NCBI GenBank assembly: GCA_002900995.3
Contig: CM035310.1
Span: 2,406,138 to 2,470,137, forward strand
Length of the DNA stretch: 64,000 nt
Source of the DNA: Ganoderma boninense
Taxonomy: Eukaryota > Basidiomycota > Agaricomycetes > Polyporales > Polyporaceae
Reading direction: 5' to 3'
Part shown: positions 23,619-35,674 of the stretch, piece by piece
Numbering within the stretch: the first letter of the stretch is position 1
Layout of the letters: every line of letters begins with the position of its first letter
The notes under the pieces: model-generated
What the model was told of the DNA's origin: nothing
What the model saw: the letters and a program-made list of their open reading frames with translations, nothing else
Database searches by the model: none
Position numbers and translations under genes: made by a program

Positions 23619-24776
23619 ATGGTATGTCCACAGGACCACTCTGCGTGCCTCCAGCTCATTCAGGATGCGTTTCCGCTAGTCTGTTTCCCCCGCCGTCCTC
23701 CGCCGCCTCATGCGCGAGCTCAGTGAGCTCCAAACCAACCCCCCTGACGGTATTCGCGTCGTTGTCAACGAAGACAACATGCTGGACGTGACGGGCATCG
23801 TCGAGGGCCCAGGTACGCTCTTCCCCGCGTCCTCGTCCTGTTTGACACGCTGCTGACGCGTCGCAGAGGGCACGCCGTATGCGGGTGGCTACTTTAGGGT
23901 TAGGTTCAATTTCACGGAAGAGTTCCCTGCTGCACCGCCAAAGTGTACGTCTGCGCCGCCTTGGTGGATTCATGTTCTCCTTTACAGTGAGGTTTTTGTG
24001 CTGACAGCATGTGGTTGGGTGACATAGGCTGGTTCGCGACGAAGATCTTTCATCCGAACGTCTCTACTGCTGGCGAGATATGTGTGAACACGCTCAAGAA
24101 GGACTGGAAGTCGAGCTTTGGCATTGGACACATCCTTGTGACGGTCAAATGTCTGCTGATCTACCCCAATCCCGAGTCTGCGTTGGATGAGGAGGCCGGC
24201 AAGCTGTTGTTGGAGGACTACAACAGCTATTGCGAGCGCGCGAGGCTCATCACGAGCGTGCACGCGACACCAAGGGTGCGTCGTCTTTGCAGTCTGGACG
24301 TGTTCATCGTGTGCTCAAAGTGACTTCCAGGTACGACCAGCGGAATTCAACACACCATCGAGCTCCGAAGCACCCTCCGAATCTACATCTGCATCAGCCC
24401 ATCCGCCCCGGCATCCGATTCTGCATCCACCTCCACCTCAGTGCCTGCACCGAAACTCACCTCAGCAGGAGCCGTTCCACCGCCATCGACACACTCAAAG
24501 TCGTCCTCTCCTATCCCACCACTTCCCTCCCATCCTCTCCATCCGTCGACGCCCAACATGTACCCGACGTCGCCCTCCCCCACCGCCCTCTCCACCGAGA
24601 AGACCGCGGGCAACGCCACGAAAGAGCGCCATGTATCCCCGTCGCCGCTGGGCACCGCGGACTCGAACGTCGCCGTCGGGGTGCAGGCGAATCCGGGCAC
24701 GAAGGCCGTCAAGCGTGCGGCAGTCGCGAACGGCGCCGGAGGCGAGAAGCGCAAGAAGGCGCTCAAGAGGCTGTGA
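23619..24776 (+). CDS. Ubiquitin-conjugating enzyme E2, UBE2S type
   Basis: E2 resembling the APC/C chain-elongating UBE2S. Exons 23619-23621 (ATG only), 23680-23812, 23867-23944, 24028-24275 and 24331-24776. [23 protein letters not shown] starts the UBC fold; [41 protein letters not shown] (catalytic Cys90) and [20 protein letters not shown] follow. A Ser/Pro-rich linker leads to a basic C-terminus [10 protein letters not shown], like the ALRRL end by which human UBE2S docks on APC/C. Exon 5 is one base short of frame; the break lies near 24400, inside the low-complexity linker. Likely role: mitotic ubiquitin-chain extension. Confidence 0.85.
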
Positions 24777-25503
24777 TGCCATGCGCACTCCCTCCCTCGT
24801 CCCTTGTCTTCCTCCAGGCTCCGCCCTGCATGGGGGGCGGACGGAACCACGGACACTCAGTAGCTAGTATTGTCTCTCTCCTCATGGTGGTACACTGGAT
24901 CTGTGCTCTGTATCCGCACTGTTGTTATGATTACATGCTGTCGACCGATCTCAGCCGTCCGTCGGTACAGGCCGAGTCCAAAGTTCAGGCTGTCTTGAGG
25001 CTGTCCGACGTCTGTCACTGTCAGTTCAATCAAGGTCCGTTTTCCGCGCTCCGAGCCCGAACTCGGAGAGCGCGGCACTCACCGCTGTGGTGCGTGCAAA
25101 TCTGTGCAAATTACAGGGTAGCATGAAGGCAGTGCAGCTCTACGTTGGTGATCCCAACCTCCCACTGCCTCCAATCTGTGCGTTCTCCTCGGCTGTGCGC
25201 GGCAGGCGACGACGAGAGAGTTCAAGCTTCAAGCTCTGAACAGTATCCACTGTAGCGGCAGACTGACTGTCCACGCGTGCCCAGATATCATCAGGGCGAT
25301 CCCGCAGGAAGAATGCAGCTCCGAGCAAGTATAGGATTTGGGATGCCAGAGAGATAGGCAGGTATGTAGAGATGACCCGAGGGAGTATGCATTACAGTAC
25401 AAGGGAGTATGCATTACAGTACAACAACTTACTAGCGAACATTCCTGTCCATAATGATAAGTGCAGCATAGTTTCCTTGTGAAGTCTCCCACATGCCTTC
25501 GTG
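24777..25503. other. Intergenic, convergent
   Basis: 727 bp between two stops. It contains the 22-bp tandem duplication at 25381-25424; otherwise empty. Confidence 0.55.
25381..25424. repeat. 22-bp tandem duplication
   Basis: GGGAGTATGCATTACAGTACAA-type unit (22 bases, starting GGGAGTATGCATTACAGTAC) occurs twice, head to tail and identical, downstream of two convergent genes. Confidence 0.9.
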
Positions 25504-26853
25504 CTACCGTACGCCGTGGTTAGGATTAGCCGCAAGCCAGCCCCGCAGCTCCCTCACGAGCTTCTTCGCCAACACTTCGAGCGTCTCGTCCCGCGTGCGC
25601 GGCACCTCGACGATCTTGCGCTTGCGTTCTCGAGTCGTGAGGATGAGCCCCACCGCACGAGGAGAGAACGACACCGTGAGCGCGGCGAACGGCAGCGGCG
25701 TGGCCCGGCTCTTGCCCCTCGACCTGCTGCTGCTGCTACTGCTGCTGCTGCTGTAACTAGGACCCCCGAGCATACTCCGGCGGGACGGAGAAGGTGTACC
25801 GGTCCTTGGAGATCGAGCTCGCGCTCGTGCTGGGGGACGGGGGCACGGGCGTGGTGGCGAGGGGCGTGAGCCCGGACGAGAGGGGCACGGCGACGGCGCC
25901 GTCGCGGGTGCCGTAGACGTGGACGAGGTCCTCGAGGCGCGCGCGGGGCTGGAGGAGGTCGAAGAGGTCCTTGAAGCTCTCCTCGCGCTCGAGATGCAGC
26001 TCCGAATCGTCCGCCCAGACGTCCTCGCGCACCTTGAGCGCGATGAAGAGGTCGAGCACGCGCATCTCACGCTGCGCGTCCCCTGGGGGCGAGGGCGCGG
26101 CGACGGGCGAGGAGGAGAAGGAGGCGGCGCCGGGGGCGGCGTGGGGAAAGGGGTCGGAGGTGTAGGGCGAGCGGATGAGGGAGGAGAAGAGGGGGAGGTA
26201 GGTCGAGCGGAGGACGTGCATGCAAGCTGTGGATGTGTGTTAGTAGGGCTAGGAGGGCACGTTGAATGATGGGTTTGAACGACCAGACGGGGGGGGAAAT
26301 GGTTTCACTATGGCAGTCTCCTTTGAGTTCACTTACTTCTCTGTACTCCAGGCTCGATACCGTGTAGATTACAACGTGATGGATATAGATAGACCTACGA
26401 ATATTGTGGAGACTTGCTTCAAGATGCTGGCGCTCAGCTTCTTGACCTTCGAGACTCTCTTGCCCTTCCTTCCCTGATCAGGGCGAGGCAGGCACAAAGT
26501 GCTCGATTACACGACAACCGAAGTTGTCAATTTCTCGTTCGTTCCCGAATACCGTACTTATGTATCTTGGACGGGTCCATCACCATAGAACAAACTCACC
26601 AATGTAGAGTGCACGATTGACGAGGCGAAGGCTCATCGTCAACCAATACAGCACCTTTCCTCTGTTTCTCCACTCGCCCTTGGGCGAACGTCTCGTATAC
26701 GATGCGCAGCAGGATGTGCGGCGGTAATGTAACCAAGGTGAGCGGCGGCTGGTGCTGTGTAGGAAACGGAGGCGGGCTGACGGGACCAGCCTCGAGATAG
26801 GGAGGGGGCGGAGGCAGCATGAGTGTCTGCGTCTTCTCGTCGAGGATGACCAT
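25504..26853 (-). CDS. Conserved basidiomycete protein of unknown function
   Basis: About 324 aa after repair; exons 26853-26600 and 26226-25504. Key blocks: MVILDEKTQTLMLPPPPP, LTLVTLPPHILLRIVYETF, LYWLTMSLRLVNRALYIACM, VLDLFIALKVREDVWADDSE, LHLEREESFKDLFDLLQPRA, then PLPFAALTVSFSPRAVGLIL and ETLEVLAKKLVRELRGWL. The blocks match a family I remember from mushroom genomes without a known role; LPPHILLRIVY resembles an F-box-like start. Two single-base insertions break the frame, near 26655 (GG pair) and near 25764 (run of five C on the plus strand); the summed exon length is two bases over a whole number of codons, which agrees. A Ser-repeat of AGC codons lies just after the second break. Confidence 0.68.
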
Positions 26854-27752
26854 GATCGCGAGGGCGAACAAGGAGTTTATAGGCCAGACTGGGTCGGGCG
26901 CGGGGAATTCTGTAGTCACGGCACGGGGCAGCGGGTGGGAGTGCACAAAACTCGGCTTCTGACGCTGCGCAGCGAGTGTTCCGAGACGCAGCAGAGTTGT
27001 TCGGACGGGGAAGAGAGATGACTGGCTGCGGTGGTGGGATGGGATGAGACAGATGGACGTCCTCCGTCAAGTTTCGACGTCGACGTCGGGGCAAGGGACG
27101 AGGAGGCCGCAGAGGCCATGGGATCCTTGGCTCTCGGAAGGCGGTACCTGGCTCGGACCGCTGAGGATGACGTCGAGAAGCTAGCTCCGACTGAACGGGA
27201 GAGCACCGACGTCACTGCAGGCATGTGCATGGGATGTCTGGGTGGCTCTCGGCGTGGGCGAGGAGTTGCAGGTTGTGTGCGCCGCGGCGAACGACGACCT
27301 CGACGTTGCCGAGCGTCGGGAGAACACGGCCCGCCATAACAAGGCGCTGCGTGGCCGAGGCTCCGCCCAAAAAAATTACTTCATGTCTGGGCGGAGTTTG
27401 AGAAGGAAACCTTCTCCAAGCGCCGAGGCCCCCGGGTCTGGCAGATCAGTGATTCTGCACACCAGCAACTTTCGAACACGTCCCCTCGCACAGCCTTCTC
27501 CACTTTTTCTCCCCTGCAAAGTTCACAAGCACCCTCTCCACCCGCTCATATACCTCTAACATCCTTCCGTGCGAGCCCAGAGATCCAACGGCTCCCAACA
27601 CGCCCAGGAAACGTGCGGTCATCACGCTCCTGCCCTAATCGGTGTCCGAAGTCCGCCGGAACAGAGACCCCGGAACACCCCTGCAGCGGTTGGTTCTGAA
27701 CCAGCACGACCCCCACTGACGACGACTCCGCCCATCTCAGCCTCCCTCCTAG
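26854..27752. other. Divergent intergenic region
   Basis: 899 bp between start codons of the unknown gene (-) and the OTU gene (+). CpG-rich; short open frames on both strands look like chance. Confidence 0.45.
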
Positions 27753-29444
27753 ATGGGCCACACCAAGCGCAAGAGTGTTCGCCATGCCCCTCAGTGTGAG
27801 TCACTTGCCCATGGCAGGCTGCTCCATCGGCTGATCCCCCCAAGTACGCTCTCGCACGACGAGGAGCAAGGGGAAGGTGAGCAGCACAGATCGTTATCGT
27901 GGGAAGGCCACATGTCCATCCTGATATCTCCTCAGCCCTTGGCCACAAACCCGGAGGAGAACAGCCAGATGCTCAATGCACAGCTGCGCGAGCTCGGTCT
28001 CTATGCCGCCCACACCATCGGCGACGGCAACTGCCTCTTCCGCGCCCTCTCGGACCAGCTCTACGGCACCCCGTCCCAGCACCCCAAGCTCAGGGCAGAT
28101 ATATGTACCTGGATCGAGGACCATAAGGAGCGCTATGGTCCTTTTGTGGAGGACGAGCGTGGCCTTGATCACCATCTGTCGTGTATGCGGCAGCAAGGTG
28201 CGCGCGCATACTTTTTTTCCTTGCTTCCTTCGGGTTCTCATGCTACCGTAGCAACCTACGGCGGCCACCTCGAGCTCTCCGCTTTCGCCCATATGACGAA
28301 GAGGAACGTAAAGGTCATTCAACCTGGCCTCGTGTACGTCATCGAATGGGATGCCGGAGGCGACCTCGGAGACTCTTCGGCACCAGGCGACGACGACTCA
28401 AACCTTGACGATCGCGAGAAGAGACGTTTGAGGCGAGAGCGACGTCGTTCGGAACAGGCCGCGGCAGATGACCCTGAGCCTTCAATGACGACGGGGACGG
28501 TCTACGTCGCGTACGTTTTCTCCCTCCCGTTCTTTGCGCGCCACTCGTTAATTGTGGCGTAGCTACCATGATTGGGAGCACTTTTCCTCAATCAGGAACC
28601 TGAGGGGTCCGCATGTTGGTTTACCCAATGTGACAGAGGCCCCTGCTCCTGATGAGTCCCTCCACCATCCCCTGTTTCGAAGAAACCTGTCTCGAAGGCG
28701 AAGGCGAAGGTTGCGAGGACGTCCAAACGGGAAGTCAAGAAGACGGTAGTCTCAGCTCTCGTGGAGGAGGATGATTCGTCTCCTCTCACCCCTTCGCAGA
28801 TTCCCTTACCTGGTTCTGCCTCACCGTCCCCACCGCCGTCATCTGCTCCATCGTCCCAAATGTCCGGCTTCCACTCATTGGCGTCGTTGGAACCTCACGC
28901 TTGCCGTTCTCCCAAGCGGACATTCGACGAATCATCTGCATCTTCCCAGATGTCAGAGAGCTCCCAGGGCGTCGCTAAGAGGGCAAAGAGCAGCTCTCGG
29001 GCGGCATCCAGGTCACGCACATTGAGTGCCGATGTTACCGCAGTACCACCCTCAGCCAATAGCATGAGCGTCGATGCCGATGATTTGGACACCCCCGACC
29101 TGTCTGCGCCGAGCTCGTCCGCGGAGTCGGTTAGCTCACTATCGTCAGTGCCATCTCCTGCGGCAACTCCTCCCCCACCCGATCCCCCAGTGGAGAAACG
29201 CCTTACACGCCGCCAGAGGAAGGCGATGGGGCTACCCAAGCCTCGCGCTGCGTTAGTAGGCAGCAATCTCGCGCGTACGAGAAGCGCTGGAAAGATTGTG
29301 ATCCCAGGTGGAAAATACCGGAAGTCGTCAAGCAAGGCTACAGTCGCGGATGGCTCTGAGGACGATCCTGAAGCAAACGCGGAGTGGCGGAAGAACGGGA
29401 CTGGACGCCTGGACGTCCGAGGGTTCAGGGAGCTTAAGATATAA
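27753..29444 (+). CDS. OTU-domain deubiquitinase
   Basis: Cysteine protease removing ubiquitin, OTUD3/OTU2-like. ATG 27753 gives MGHTKRKSVRHAPQ. The next certain exon (27936-28197) has MLNAQLRELGLYAAHTIGDGNCLFRALSDQLYG with the D-G-N-C catalytic loop. Exon 28252-28510 has TYGGHLELSAFAHMTKRNVK and VIQPGLVYVIEW. Exon 28563-29444 opens YHDWEHFSSIRNLRGPH with the catalytic His. A long Ser/Pro-rich tail with VEKRLTRRQRKAMGLPKPR ends at FRELKI. The junction after the first exon does not resolve cleanly; a small extra exon near 27843-27873 is possible. One base is missing near 28666. Confidence 0.85.
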
Positions 29445-30311
29445 GAGCGCGTTGACGGGCTCTTCACCTTGTCGCGCATGCGCGACGTTCGCCCACGCCA
29501 TTCGCATCCCTTCGCATATCGTCGTCATCTTTGGACTTCCTATCTCACTCTTCATCTCTCCTCTTTTGCATCCCACCGCATCATCCCGATACCCTCGCAC
29601 TTCAAGTCCTTCGTGTTCCTGTCGTCGCACCGCTCATCGCTATCCGCTTGGATCTCCTTGTATCAACAGCATCTCCTTCAACTCTGGACTTCCTCACGTC
29701 TCCTCACGGTTCCATTTCCCCTGCTGCGCTCGGCCCTACGATCGTCACGACCTGTACGCAACGCCATTCACGCCCCGCATCGGACGCTCCCTCGATCGCT
29801 CGCTCATCCGTCGTCGTTCTCGCGCAACCACGCACTGAAGTTATTCTGTCATATTACCGTTACCGCACCGCAAACGCACACGCCTCCCTCGCACGCGCAT
29901 TACACCGTGATACCTGAAGCTGACGGCTTCTTTGCAATCGCTCTCTGTCTCCCCCGTCCCCCACGATCGTACTCATCTGATCCGTGCAATGACTCGGTTT
30001 TGACTTTCGGCAATTTGAACAGTGCATCCACCGCGCAGCATGCATCAGTCGCATACTTACATCCGTCCCACGTTGTATTCTTGTAATCTACTGTCCCATT
30101 CTCGAGTTATATAAGCCTTAGACGGTCCACATCTCACGTTTCGCTCTCCATCTGCGGCCCCCCGTCCTCCGATATGGGCGTGGACTTGAGTCAACTTGGT
30201 CGTACTCTCACGCCCCCACGGACCGAGGGGGTGCCACCATCGATGGTGGGCAACCTGACTCAGGCCTAGGACCACCGCTAGCTAATGACGTCGCAGGAAG
30301 CTTATACTACC
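29445..30311. other. Intergenic
   Basis: 867 bp between the OTU and SDR genes. Pyrimidine-rich to about 29960, perhaps 3' UTR. A TATATAAG-like stretch lies near 30107 and a 16-bp palindrome at 30234-30249. Confidence 0.5.
30234..30249. promoter_or_regulatory. 16-bp perfect palindrome upstream of the SDR gene
   Basis: CCACCATCGATGGTGG is fully palindromic and ends 62 bases before the SDR start codon. The spacing and symmetry would suit a dimeric regulator; no factor can be named. Confidence 0.4.
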
Positions 30312-31405
30312 ATGGATCTTGGCCTCGAGAACGTTCATGTCTTGGTCACGGGTATGACAGCATCTTCGTGTATTTATGACGGTGGCTAACACGGTCGTCT
30401 GTTCGAACAGGTGCGAGCGGGGGAATTGGGCTCTCCACTGCTCGCTTGTTTTTAAGTCTGTAGCCGTCTCTCGTTGGGCCATCGGCAGAAACAGATACAT
30501 TTAACTCCACGTCTCTCTGACAGAAATGGGAGCTCGGGTGACAGCCCATTACAACACCAAGCTTGCCCCGCTCGAGCCTCTCGTAGAAGAATTCGGGCTC
30601 GGCCGCATCCACACCTGTCAGGCGGACCTCACGAGCGAGAACGACGTCCAGGACATCTTCGCCAAAGCCACAACGACACCTTTCGGGTTGATTCAGGTCG
30701 CAGTGATCAACCACGCATACTACGAGGGGCGCAACGTACCGCTCGCGGAGATGAGCTTGGCTCAGTGGGAGTCGACGTTCCGGACGAACGTAACGTCGTC
30801 GTTCCTCGTCGCACGGGAGTATCTCCATGCGCTGAAGTCAGCAGCGCTGGACGCAAAGGAGAAGGCGGCGATCGTCCTCGTCGGGAGCACGGCAGGCAAG
30901 TTCGGCGAGGCGGGCCACGCGGACTACGCCGCGACGAAGAGCGGTGAGTAATGCACGCTTATGAATGGAATGTGTGCGCACTGTGGCGAAGCTCACAAGG
31001 AGGTTGGGATGGCGACAGCGTTGATGTATGGGATGTGTCTGAGCCTGAAGAACGAGATCGTGAGGATTGCGCCGAGGGGACGCGTGAACGTCGTCGCCCC
31101 CGGGTGGACGAGGACGCCCATGGCGGAGGAGTCGCTCAAGAATCCCGACGTCGTGTACCAGGCCCTCGCAACGTGAGTTTCGTGGTCGTGTCGTGTTTGC
31201 CTTTGATCCCCTCTCGGTGATCAGACGGATTAACGTTCACCGCAGGACCCCATTGAAGAAGGTCGCCATGCCAGAAGACGTCGCACATCAGATTGTGGTG
31301 CTGTCCTCCTCCACCGTCTCTGGGCATGTTTCAGGGCACGTTCTCATGGTTGAGGGTGGGATGGAGGGCCGCCTGTTGAACAGACCTGGTGACCTGGAGA
31401 TGTAG
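30312..31405 (+). CDS. Short-chain dehydrogenase/reductase
   Basis: 272 aa from exons 30312-30351, 30411-30455, 30524-30943, 31019-31172 and 31246-31405, exact frame. NAD(P)-binding loop VTGASGGIGLSTARLFL; acidic strand TCQADLTSEND; INHAYYEGRNVPL in place of the usual NNAG; catalytic Ser in VLVGSTAGKFGEAG and the YxxxK pair in HADYAATKSA. PGWTRTPM and SGHVSGHVLMVEGGM are the typical classical-SDR end. The substrate is unknown; FabG/3-oxoacyl or sugar-alcohol type are both possible. Confidence 0.88.
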
Positions 31406-32106
31406 AAATGGGGTGCCAACAGCAAGTAGTACAAGGAGTACAGAGACGTGCAGACCTGCCAAGCAGCAGACTGACACTCGGTCTGTCTCTGCCCCAAGAA
31501 AATTTTGAAGGAAAGAAAGAGAGCTCGGTGTCTTAATGAAGAGATCTAGAGTCATTCAAAGATTTTATGCTCATGGACGTGTGCAGTATCAGTCAGAATT
31601 AAACAGGCATTATCAACATAAGTAAGAGACGGTCAATAAAGAGTAAATGTCATAGGATAGTCTGACTAGGAAGCACTGTAATGCAACCATAAGCGAAAGA
31701 AGATCAGCAATTTATAAGCCAAATCGGGTCTAGCCACGTGCGGGTGGATACGAGCCCACCGTTTCTGGCGGCGAGCTCGACCCACTCTTCGACGTCGAGC
31801 ATCTGGTCCACGAGCTGATCTCCGTCGTCGGACTCGGCAACACCTCTGGCAGTCGGTGCGTTCCTGCATCACCATCCAGAACCGAACTGTCCCCGCTTAG
31901 TCAGGACCTCTCTTTGTTCTTCAACTACCACGTCCTCGCCGTCCTCACCTGCCACCAGTCACCGTGCAGCTAGGTCTCCGACATCGTGTGCTTTGCAGAG
32001 TTGAACACAAGAAAAAACAAGGCCGTGCGTCTCGGTGACCCGCATCTTTTCTCCTCTTTTCTCACTTCGCACGTTCAGCCTGGTTCATCTTTCCCTCGCC
32101 CTCACT
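31406..32106. other. Intergenic
   Basis: 701 bp between SDR and kinase genes on the same strand. AT-rich stretch 31500-31700, probably UTR. No gene seen. Confidence 0.5.
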
Positions 32107-35100
32107 ATGGACCCATTCTCCAGCCTACAAGTCCCCGACGGCTCGCAGCCAGGCCCTTCGCGCCAGCATGGCGCCAGGCCAATCTCCGTCCAGCCCCCAT
32201 CATCGACAGCGAATGCCCAGTCGGCAAGCCGGAAACGTGCATCGCACAGCGTGGTCACATCCCAACCTCAACAGGACGAGCAACCGGGATACCGTGACAT
32301 CTACTCGCACCCCGCTGCCCTCGAGTATGCTGCTGCCCATCCAAGGAGGACGATTCCAAAGTTCGGTCCGTACCTGCTCTTGCAAACGCTCGGCGAGGGG
32401 GAGTTCGGCAAAGTGAAGCTCGGGCTGCATATGCAGTGGGGCGAGGAGGTCGCGGTCAAGCTCATACGACGAGGCAACATAGACTCGACCGTGCGCATGT
32501 CAAAGGTCGAGCGCGAGATCGAGGTCTTACGGGTGCGTCCTCTGTCATTTGGGTCTCTTCAGGCCGCCCATGACATGGTACGGTAGACTCTCAAGCACCC
32601 CAACATCGTCCGGCTGTACGATGTCATCGAGACCGACAAGTACATCGGTATCATCCTCGAATACGCGTCTGGAGGCGAGCTGTTTGATCACATCCTCGCT
32701 CATCGCTACTTGCGGGAAAGGATGCTTGCAAGCTCTTTTCGCAACTCATCTCCGGCGTCTGGTACATCCACCAGAAGAAAATCGTCCATCGCGACCTGAA
32801 GCTCGAGAATCTGTTGCTCGACCGGTACCGCAACGTCATCATCACGGACTTCGGCTTCGCCAACCGCTTTGAGCATCGCTCTGACGACCTAATGCAGACG
32901 AGTTGCGGCTCGCCCTGTTATGCAGCGCCGGAGCTTGTCATCTCAGACGGCCTCTACGTCGGTTCCGCTGTCGATATCTGGTCATGCGGTGTCATCCTCT
33001 ACGCTATGCTCGCTGGTTACCTTCCCTTCGACGACGACCCGGCCAACCCTGACGGTGACAACATCAATCTGCTCTACAAGTACATCGTCAACACTCCCCT
33101 TTCCTTCCCCGACTACATCTCCGAGGAGGCGCGGGATCTCTTGTCCATTATGCTCGTCCCCGATCCTGCCCGCCGTGCAGACCTGCCGACGATCATGGGG
33201 CATAGATGGCTGGCACCATACGCTCATCTCTTCCAGAAGAGTGTCAATGAGCTGGAGCGCACTGCTATCGAGCAACATCACCAGAAGAGGCTCGCATACC
33301 AGAGACAGATGAAGGCAGCGGCAAATGGAGAATCACCCTCGGCCCAGAAGATGGCGCGTAGCCAGAGTGCGCGCGTCGAGGGCTTTGGGACGTCTCCGCC
33401 ATCATCTAGCTCACGCAACCATCGCGACCAACGGTATCCTGCACAACCTCCGCAACCTGAATTTTTGTACGAGACTTCGGCACCGTCAGGCTCTGGGCGC
33501 CGAGGCGTCAACTCGGCGATCGTCGTCCCGACTTCTTCACCCATTGGGCTGGAAGATGATCCCTTCGCACCTTCTCCATCTCAAGAAGTTCCCTCTATCG
33601 CTCTACCTTCTGCCCATGTTCCGCAGGATGTCTTGAACGGCATCCACGAGGATGATCGGAATGCAGGTTGACGGAGGGTCAACGGTCCCACAACCAGTTG
33701 CGTATGCGCCGGTCAAGACGACCTCTCCCGAGTCCAAGCGGTCGAAAGTACCCAACCGGCATACTATCCAGGTCGAGTATGGCGAGTCAGAGTCGAGACC
33801 AGATCCTCTCAAGGAGCGCGGCCGCACGAACGGGACATCCGGCATTCCTGAGCGCGCCTCCAAGAAGCATTCCATTGACGCCTCGCAGAAGCCCCTTCCT
33901 GGAACGCCTTCGCGGACTCAGCCTGGAAGTGCCATCCCTTCTCCATCGACAGTCGCCCCTGTGGTATCTATTGAGGTCACTGCGCCGCCCGTCACGCCTA
34001 TGACGGCGGTCGACGAGAAGCTCCCGCACCCTCCCGCTCATTCCCAGAATGGTAGCAGCGCCGGTTCCACTGGCTCAGCCTCGTCCAAGAGCCGGCACAG
34101 GAAGGGGCTCTCAATCGACAAGATTGGCATCTCCAAGATGTTCGGGAGTGGGTCTGGGCCAGAACAGACAAACGGCCACATCGCACGTACACCATCTCAG
34201 GGCCAGAAGCCAGTTCCAGACGCTGTCCCCGCATCGCTCAAGGACATCGTCCGCCGTCCATCGAGCGTTCAGATTGGCACATCGACGACGACGACGTCTG
34301 CGGACACGAGCGCGGATGCCTCGCTTTTGAGCCCCACAGGCACTGTCAACAGCAAGAAGTCAAGCAGGCGGAACACCCTCACGGTCATGGTCGCACCGAT
34401 TCGCAGCTCGATCAAGCCGCGCGCGAAGAAGACAATGGAGACACCGATGAAGGAGAAGGCAGACGACAAGGGGCCGTTATCCTCCGATGGACCTGCTCCT
34501 CCTCCCAAGGGCGGGATGTTGCCTCCCTCTACCCCGCAGCCTTTGCGCTCAGGACAGGACGAGGCTTCTGGCTACAACTCCAGCACGTGGAAGAGCCAGC
34601 GCGCCCCGGTCCCTGCGTCGACAGTCAAGGCAAGCAAGGTTATGCAATGGTTCCGCTCGAAGAGCAAGGGCCGTGGGCCCGCAGACATCTCCGACGTCGA
34701 GGCCGAGAAGCCGGTCAACGATGCGCCTCACGACCTCCATTCCCGCTCCCCGCCAGGGTCCCACGGCCCCGCCTATCAATACGCATCTCCTCCCCACGTC
34801 GTCGGAGAAGACACACTCGCCCATTCCGTTGACGGCGACGCCTTCCGACCAGTCTTTCGCGCATCATGGGCTGACCGAACGCTGGCTCAAAGGAATCAGC
34901 GTCGGCCGTGTCAACCTGCGTGTGCACCATGGTGCGGTCGACCAGACGACGATCACGACGGGCTCGCCGCCGGAGGTCATGAAGCATGTCAAGGCTGTCC
35001 TCGAGGGCATGGGCATCGACATTGCGATCGAGCACGAGTACAAGTACAGGTGCATCCGCCCGAAGAAGAAGCGCACCGGGCTGGGGCTCCGCGATGGCTC

Positions 35101-35674
35101 GGGAAGCCTCGCAGCGTTCACTATCGTCGGATCGGCTGCATCGAACGGGGTATGCACTGTGTGATGGTTCTTGACTTTTGCAGTTGACTGATTGGCATTG
35201 GTGCAGGTCGACAAGCGCGGGCTGCCCATTCCCTCGCAGACGCAGTCGCCGTCGTTTGGCTCGACCACCGGGGGCATGCTTCGCGGGCTGCTCATGCGCC
35301 GCCAGTCGTCGCAGATGCCCTCCGGCCCTGTTCACCAGTGTCACCTTCGCTCGAGTCGGAGGCGGGCTCCGACTCGGTCCTCGCTTCCGCCGTTCCGGGT
35401 TCGTCGAGCGACTCCACGTCGCCGATCTCTCTCGACACTATCTATGGCGACCAGCAACAGGATGCCGGCGACGAAGTCCGGTTCTCCGTAGAGCTCACGC
35501 GTCTTGATCGTCTGGACGACACGTACAGTTTGGATATCCGCCGGTTGAAGGGCAACCTTCGGAGCTACAAGTTCTTGTACGATACCCTTAGACAGTGCGT
35601 CCTTCCCAAGACCTTCTTTGCGCAGATGCGTTGCTGACGACCTTTGTTACAGACGTGCTGATCTCCAGCGGTGA
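32107..35674 (+). CDS. Kin4/Ppk1-like Ser/Thr protein kinase with KA1 domain
   Basis: About 1,130 aa; exons 32107-32532, 32587-35149, 35207-35594 and 35653-35674. The kinase domain starts near residue 88: GEGEFGKV glycine loop, [43 protein letters not shown], then [14 protein letters not shown] and [14 protein letters not shown], which favour the Kin4 group (spindle-position or stress control) over MARK or Snf1. A long Ser/Pro-rich linker precedes a KA1-like end, [30 protein letters not shown] and [19 protein letters not shown]. The frame breaks four times: near 32718 (-1, A-run inside the kinase domain), 33661 (+1), between 34780 and 34870 (+1) and 35335 (-1). The net shift is zero and total length is a whole number of codons. 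Confidence 0.86.

Noticed and set aside
24230..25126. Plus-strand frame continuing past the UBE2S-like gene
   Set aside because: It reads the Ser/Pro linker in a third frame and has no relation to the E2 C-terminus; the KKALKRL frame is better supported.
25725..25755. CAG/CTG triplet run as a repeat-expansion feature
   Set aside because: Short and inside coding sequence, where it codes a Ser run; not remarkable alone.
29469..30086. Plus-strand open frames between OTU and SDR genes
   Set aside because: Pyrimidine-rich Ser/Pro/Leu text without motifs; more likely UTR.
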